Of a stretch of DNA of 64,000 nucleotides, positions 60,872 to 64,000 are shown in pieces (the first letter of the stretch is position 1; each line of letters begins with the position of its first letter). The stretch is taken from contig NZ_JAGGPR010000012.1 in NCBI RefSeq assembly GCF_018613695.1, positions 62,001 through 126,000 on the forward strand, written 5' to 3'. The notes beneath the pieces are model-generated. The model was not told where the DNA came from. It saw nothing but the letters and a program-made list of their open reading frames with translations, and did no database searches. The position numbers and the translations under genes were made by a program. The DNA is from Arthrobacter sp. ISL-95. GTDB lineage: Bacteria > Actinomycetota > Actinomycetes > Actinomycetales > Micrococcaceae.

Positions 60872-62101
60872 CTAATGAATGGACGGAACAGACCGGGGCC
60901 GGACAACCAACCACAGAGCGGCAATGGCGCCCGTGATGCACGCGGCCATGACGGCGCCCATGGGCACAGCTGAGCTGACGCCAAGCCAACCGACAACCGG
61001 CGGGACAATGCCGGCCATCATGAACTGGGACGCGCCCAGGAGCGATGCAGCGGTGCCTGCTTGTGCACCATGCTTGGCCAGGGACAGGACCTGAACGCAC
61101 GGGAACATGAAGCCGGTGGCGCAAATGTAGAACCACAATGGGATGAGAATGCCCCATAAACCCACGTGGAACAGGTCAAGGGCCACAATAAGGAGGGCGG
61201 TGAAAAGCATGAAGACTGTTGCCCCGGCCACAATCCACTGTGGAGCTACCCGTCTGATCAGGCGCGAGCTGATCTGCACGCCTGCCACGATGCCTAAGGA
61301 GTTGATGCCGAACAGGAGGCCGTATTCCTGCGGCGAGAAGCCGTAAATGTTCTGGAAAAGAAAGGTGGAAGCTGAGAGGTAAGCGAAGAGTCCACCGAAA
61401 TTCAGGCTTCCCACGAGTACCATGCCCACAAAAATCCTGTCCGTCAGGACGGTCTTATAGCGTTGACCTACGGAGGCAGTGGATTTTCCCCGCTGTTCAG
61501 CCGGAAGTGTTTCCCGGATGAAGAAGATCGAAGCAAGTATGACCAGTAGCCCGTACGCGGCCAGGAAGTAGAAGATGCCCGGCCAAGGGAACACCAGCAG
61601 CAATTGGGATCCGATGACCGGGGCAAGGATGGGGGCCAGGCCGTTGACCAGTGACATCCGTGAGAACATCCGGACCATGGAGTAACCGTGGAAGAGATCC
61701 CGAACCATGGCCATGGCCACTACGCCGCCTCCGGCAGCACCGATTCCCATGAGCACGCGGAACAGGGACAGCATCCCGATGTCTGTGGCCAGCGCCGCAC
61801 CCAGCGATGAACCGATGTGCACAGCAGTCGCCAGAATGAGCGGAAGCCGGCGTCCCACCTTGTCACTGAATGGTCCCACCAGCAGTTGGCCGAGCCCGAA
61901 GCCAACCGTTGTGCCGGTCAGCGTGAGCTGGATTGCCGCCGCCGAGACATCAAAACTCTCTTCCAAAGCGGGGAACGCCGGAAGATAGAGGTCGATGGTG
62001 AAAGGACCCAAGGCCGTCAGGGCGCCCAACAGGAGAATGTAGACAAGTTTTTCGCGTCGGCTCAGAGAATCGCCCGGAGCAATGGGAGAGGTCACGATCA
62101 T
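60872..62101 (-). CDS. Bcr/CflA-family multidrug efflux MFS transporter
   Basis: 409 residues with about 12 membrane helices. ALGPFTIDLYLPAFP is the Bcr/CflA helix 1 signature; GPFSDKVGRRLPL is the MFS loop 2-3 motif; and GVVAMAMVRDLFHG fits motif C of drug exporters. Relatives export bicyclomycin, chloramphenicol and others with protons. Substrate unknown. Divergent from the holin-like gene. Confidence 0.92.
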   Translation of the reverse strand: MIVTSPIAPGDSLSRREKLVYILLLGALTALGPFTIDLYLPAFPALEESFDVSAAAIQLTLTGTTVGFGLGQLLVGPFSDKVGRRLPLILATAVHIGSSLGAALATDIGMLSLFRVLMGIGAAGGGVVAMAMVRDLFHGYSMVRMFSRMSLVNGLAPILAPVIGSQLLLVFPWPGIFYFLAAYGLLVILASIFFIRETLPAEQRGKSTASVGQRYKTVLTDRIFVGMVLVGSLNFGGLFAYLSASTFLFQNIYGFSPQEYGLLFGINSLGIVAGVQISSRLIRRVAPQWIVAGATVFMLFTALLIVALDLFHVGLWGILIPLWFYICATGFMFPCVQVLSLAKHGAQAGTAASLLGASQFMMAGIVPPVVGWLGVSSAVPMGAVMAACITGAIAALWLVVRPRSVPSIH

Positions 62102-62273
62102 CTATCCTATGGCCCGGATCATATTTATTGGACGTATGACGGGCGCGCCGGGGCCTAATCCCGAAAGTTCAGCAGGAACCTGAATGATAGCTTTGAGAAC
62201 AGGTGTACGCGGGGATCGTTTTCCACCGCGTACGCCCTACACGATGCCCAGAGGAAGCAGTTAGGCGGAACCC

Positions 62274-63122
62274 ATGAGTGGACGTCACACCGGCCGGCCC
62301 AGTCAAGGACCAGCCATTCGTACTTTGCCGAAGACCCTCAAGCTCGTAGCAAGGCTGGCTCCGAGGCAACTCAATGACGAAATCGCCCTTGCGAAGGTTG
62401 AGCTCAAGCGAAAAGCCACACAGGTCGGCATCGCCGGCGCCTTCTTTGGAGTCGCGCTTGTCTTCCTGGCGCTCCTGGTCATCGCGCTGGTGGTCGCAGC
62501 GATCTTGGGCTTGGCCACCATCATGCCCGGCTGGCTGGCGGCTCTGATTGTTGCGGCGTTCTTCCTGGTGATTGTGGCAATCGCGTCCTTGATAGGCATA
62601 GCCAAGTTCAAGAAGGCCATGCCCCTGGTCCCGGAGGACACCATCCGGGGGATCAAACATGATCTCGGAATCGCCAAGGAAGGCTCTGACTTCGACGAGT
62701 CCATCCTTGATCCCAACTCGCCCGCCGCGAAGGCAGCCAAGGCTGAAAAGGAAGCGGCCGCTGAGAAGGCCAAGGCAGAGAAGGCCGCCAAGGAAGCCGC
62801 CAAGGAAGCCGATGCCGTCAAGGCGCCCACCGAAGCTGAGCTTCGCTCGCGCCTGAAGCGCCGCCGTGAACACCTCACGGGCGTTCGCGACGAGCTCGGT
62901 GAGCAGCTGGACGTCAAGAAGCAAGGCCGGGCTTTCCTCCAGAGCGCCAACGGAAAGTTCCAGGAGAGCAAGGAATTCGCTGCAGCGAAGTTTGCCGAAC
63001 TCGAAGACTCCGTACCTGAGAGCCTCACCGAACGGCTTGCCGCCCGGTGGAAGGACCTCGCTGCGTTTGCCACGGCTGCGGTGGTCTTCGTTGTTGCACT
63101 GCGGAAGTTGCTGAAAAAGTAG
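62274..63122 (+). CDS. Actinobacterial holin-X-type membrane protein with Ala/Lys-rich tail
   Basis: 282 residues. The N-terminal part, LVARLAPRQLNDEIALAKVELKRK, followed by two long helices, fits the Holin-X (PF07332-type) family, which despite the name is a chromosomal membrane protein. Then comes an Ala/Glu/Lys-rich helical stretch (~60 residues, likely coiled coil), a basic segment and a final helix with RKLLKK. It is 46 bases ahead of the phosphatidyltransferase gene and may be co-transcribed. A hairpin GTACGCGG/CCGCGTAC lies upstream at 62205-62233. Confidence 0.75.
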   Translation: MSGRHTGRPSQGPAIRTLPKTLKLVARLAPRQLNDEIALAKVELKRKATQVGIAGAFFGVALVFLALLVIALVVAAILGLATIMPGWLAALIVAAFFLVIVAIASLIGIAKFKKAMPLVPEDTIRGIKHDLGIAKEGSDFDESILDPNSPAAKAAKAEKEAAAEKAKAEKAAKEAAKEADAVKAPTEAELRSRLKRRREHLTGVRDELGEQLDVKKQGRAFLQSANGKFQESKEFAAAKFAELEDSVPESLTERLAARWKDLAAFATAAVVFVVALRKLLKK

Positions 63123-63168
63123 CAGCCAGCGGCGCCAACAAACGCTGAAGACGAGAAAGGGGGACAGG

Positions 63169-63792
63169 ATGAGATTGATCGGAGCTGGGTCGCACCCCGA
63201 CCGGCCGCAGGTTGATCACGACCTCATCTTCACTGTCCCCAACATCCTCACAGTTCTTCGCTTCATGGGCGTGCCGCTGTTTGTCTGGCTCGTCCTGTCC
63301 GAGCAGGAATACGGTTTCGCGGTCTTGGTACTCGTCATCATGGGCAGCACCGACTGGGTGGATGGCTACATTGCCAGACGCTTCGATCAGACCTCCAAGC
63401 TTGGGCGGATCCTGGATCCCATGGCAGACCGGGCCGCACTGCTGGCTGTCGCCTTCACACTGGCGATTGCCGGCGTCGTGCAGTGGTGGTACCTGGCCGC
63501 GCTGTTGGTGCCGGACGCCGTCCTGGCCATTGCATCCCTGATCTACTTCCGGAGCCACCCGGACCTTCCCGTGAGCATCATTGGAAAGATCCGCACTGGG
63601 CTACTGCTGATCGGTACGCCGTTACTGGTCCTGTCCAAGTTGCCCGTTGCTTTTACCGACGTCTACTTCGTGGCCGCTTGGACGTTCCTTGGCCTCGGCC
63701 TGGTCGGCCACTGGGTAGCGGCATATAACTACTTCTGGGCCATCTTGCGTAAGGGTAAAGAACTGAAAACCGACGACGGCGGACGAGGCTGA
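63169..63792 (+). CDS. CDP-alcohol phosphatidyltransferase family protein
   Basis: 207 residues and about five membrane helices. The CDP-OH-P signature is complete: D at TDWVDGYIAR, then GRILDPMADR, giving the Asp residues of the metal site. The family includes PgsA and cardiolipin-type synthases. As the N-terminus begins RLIGAGSHPDRPQVDHD, a general role in phospholipid head-group transfer is safest. GGGGGAC precedes the ATG. The stop overlaps the next start (TGATG). Confidence 0.82.
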   Translation: MRLIGAGSHPDRPQVDHDLIFTVPNILTVLRFMGVPLFVWLVLSEQEYGFAVLVLVIMGSTDWVDGYIARRFDQTSKLGRILDPMADRAALLAVAFTLAIAGVVQWWYLAALLVPDAVLAIASLIYFRSHPDLPVSIIGKIRTGLLLIGTPLLVLSKLPVAFTDVYFVAAWTFLGLGLVGHWVAAYNYFWAILRKGKELKTDDGGRG

Positions 63793-64000
63793 TGGTCTGG
63801 CTGGCAGTTTCCCTCGCGCTGCTAGGCGCTTTTTTCCTCGCCATTGGCGCCCAACGGCAAGGCAGCGCGGTCAAAGCGGACACTGGTGGCCTTGCGCTCA
63901 GTTCCAACGGGTTCCTGCGTCTCCTGCGCAACCCGCGGTGGATGCTTGGCCTGCTGTTCCTGACCCTCGGAATGGTGCTGAATGCCATCGCCTTGGTGTC
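63792..64000 (+). CDS. Membrane protein, EamA/DMT-like N-terminus (cut by window edge)
   Basis: The open frame from the ATG at 63792 runs off the window (69 codons). It gives WLAVSLALLGAFFLAIGAQR, then a polar loop and a second helix LLFLTLGMVLNAIALV. The pattern resembles DMT/EamA or NIPA-type transporters, but the visible part is too short to assign a family. It overlaps the phosphatidyltransferase stop, suggesting coupled translation. Confidence 0.6.
   Translation, partial: MVWLAVSLALLGAFFLAIGAQRQGSAVKADTGGLALSSNGFLRLLRNPRWMLGLLFLTLGMVLNAIALV

Noticed and set aside
62274..63122. Phage holin / prophage signal
   Set aside because: Holin-X-type proteins are common chromosomal membrane proteins in actinobacteria; no other phage gene is nearby.

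Overview
The window looks like a chromosomal segment of a high-GC Gram-positive actinobacterium, most like Arthrobacter/Paenarthrobacter. Support: high GC throughout, many GTG/TTG starts, ATGA-type overlaps, gatCAB and a glycyl-tRNA synthetase of the actinobacterial type, a SAM-IV riboswitch, actinobacterial holin-like and aminoacyl-phosphatidylglycerol synthase genes, and dusB-dgt-dnaG in a row. The species is an inference from gene content.

Layout. (1) 1-4500: an accessory arsenic block. A truncated ACR3 efflux gene faces arsR-arsN1 across a paired operator, followed by decayed Tn554-type tyrosine recombinase genes. (2) 4782-8145: gatCAB with a strong terminator, then a secreted protein and an orphan formylglycine-generating enzyme. 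(3) 10137-16317: a sugar ABC importer operon (two permeases, lipoprotein, LacI regulator, Gfo/Idh oxidoreductase) behind a LacI-type operator. (4) 16328-22993: LysR / tdh-kbl threonine catabolism, then an AAA ATPase gene bracketed by inverted arrays of the same 32-bp repeat, then an FAD oxidoreductase and hutI. (5) 23071-32244: a mucin O-glycan/GalNAc locus. A secreted GH101 endo-alpha-N-acetylgalactosaminidase is divergent from agaS, a ROK kinase, a PfkB kinase, a class II aldolase and a DeoR regulator. (6) 32266-44713: mostly housekeeping, with metY, a SAM-IV riboswitch and metX, SGNH and esterase genes, an S4 protein, a DMT transporter and glyS. (7) 44932-51381: a berberine-bridge-type flavin oxidase, YibE/F, and an ABC-2 exporter plus two-component system carrying two apparent +1 frameshifts in G runs. 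(8) 51422-56286: dusB, dgt, dnaG and two identical tRNA-Asn genes. (9) 56288-64000: a membrane esterase paired with an MprF-like aminoacyl-PG synthase that has a degenerate rhomboid-like N-terminus, a Bcr/CflA pump, a holin-like protein, a CDP-alcohol phosphatidyltransferase and a truncated membrane protein.

How the parts work together. The aga genes form most of a route from GalNAc released from mucin-type glycans to triose phosphates; the GalNAc-6-P deacetylase and the importer are not in the window. tdh and kbl convert threonine to glycine and acetyl-CoA. metX and metY make homocysteine, with only metX under the SAM sensor. The esterase/synthase pair probably sets the level of aminoacylated membrane lipid. 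No CRISPR array, rRNA or intact insertion sequence was seen. The less conventional signals are the 32-bp inverted repeat arrays, the 15-bp tandem repeat at the 5' end of a winged-helix gene, the degenerate rhomboid module, and the clustered frameshifts.
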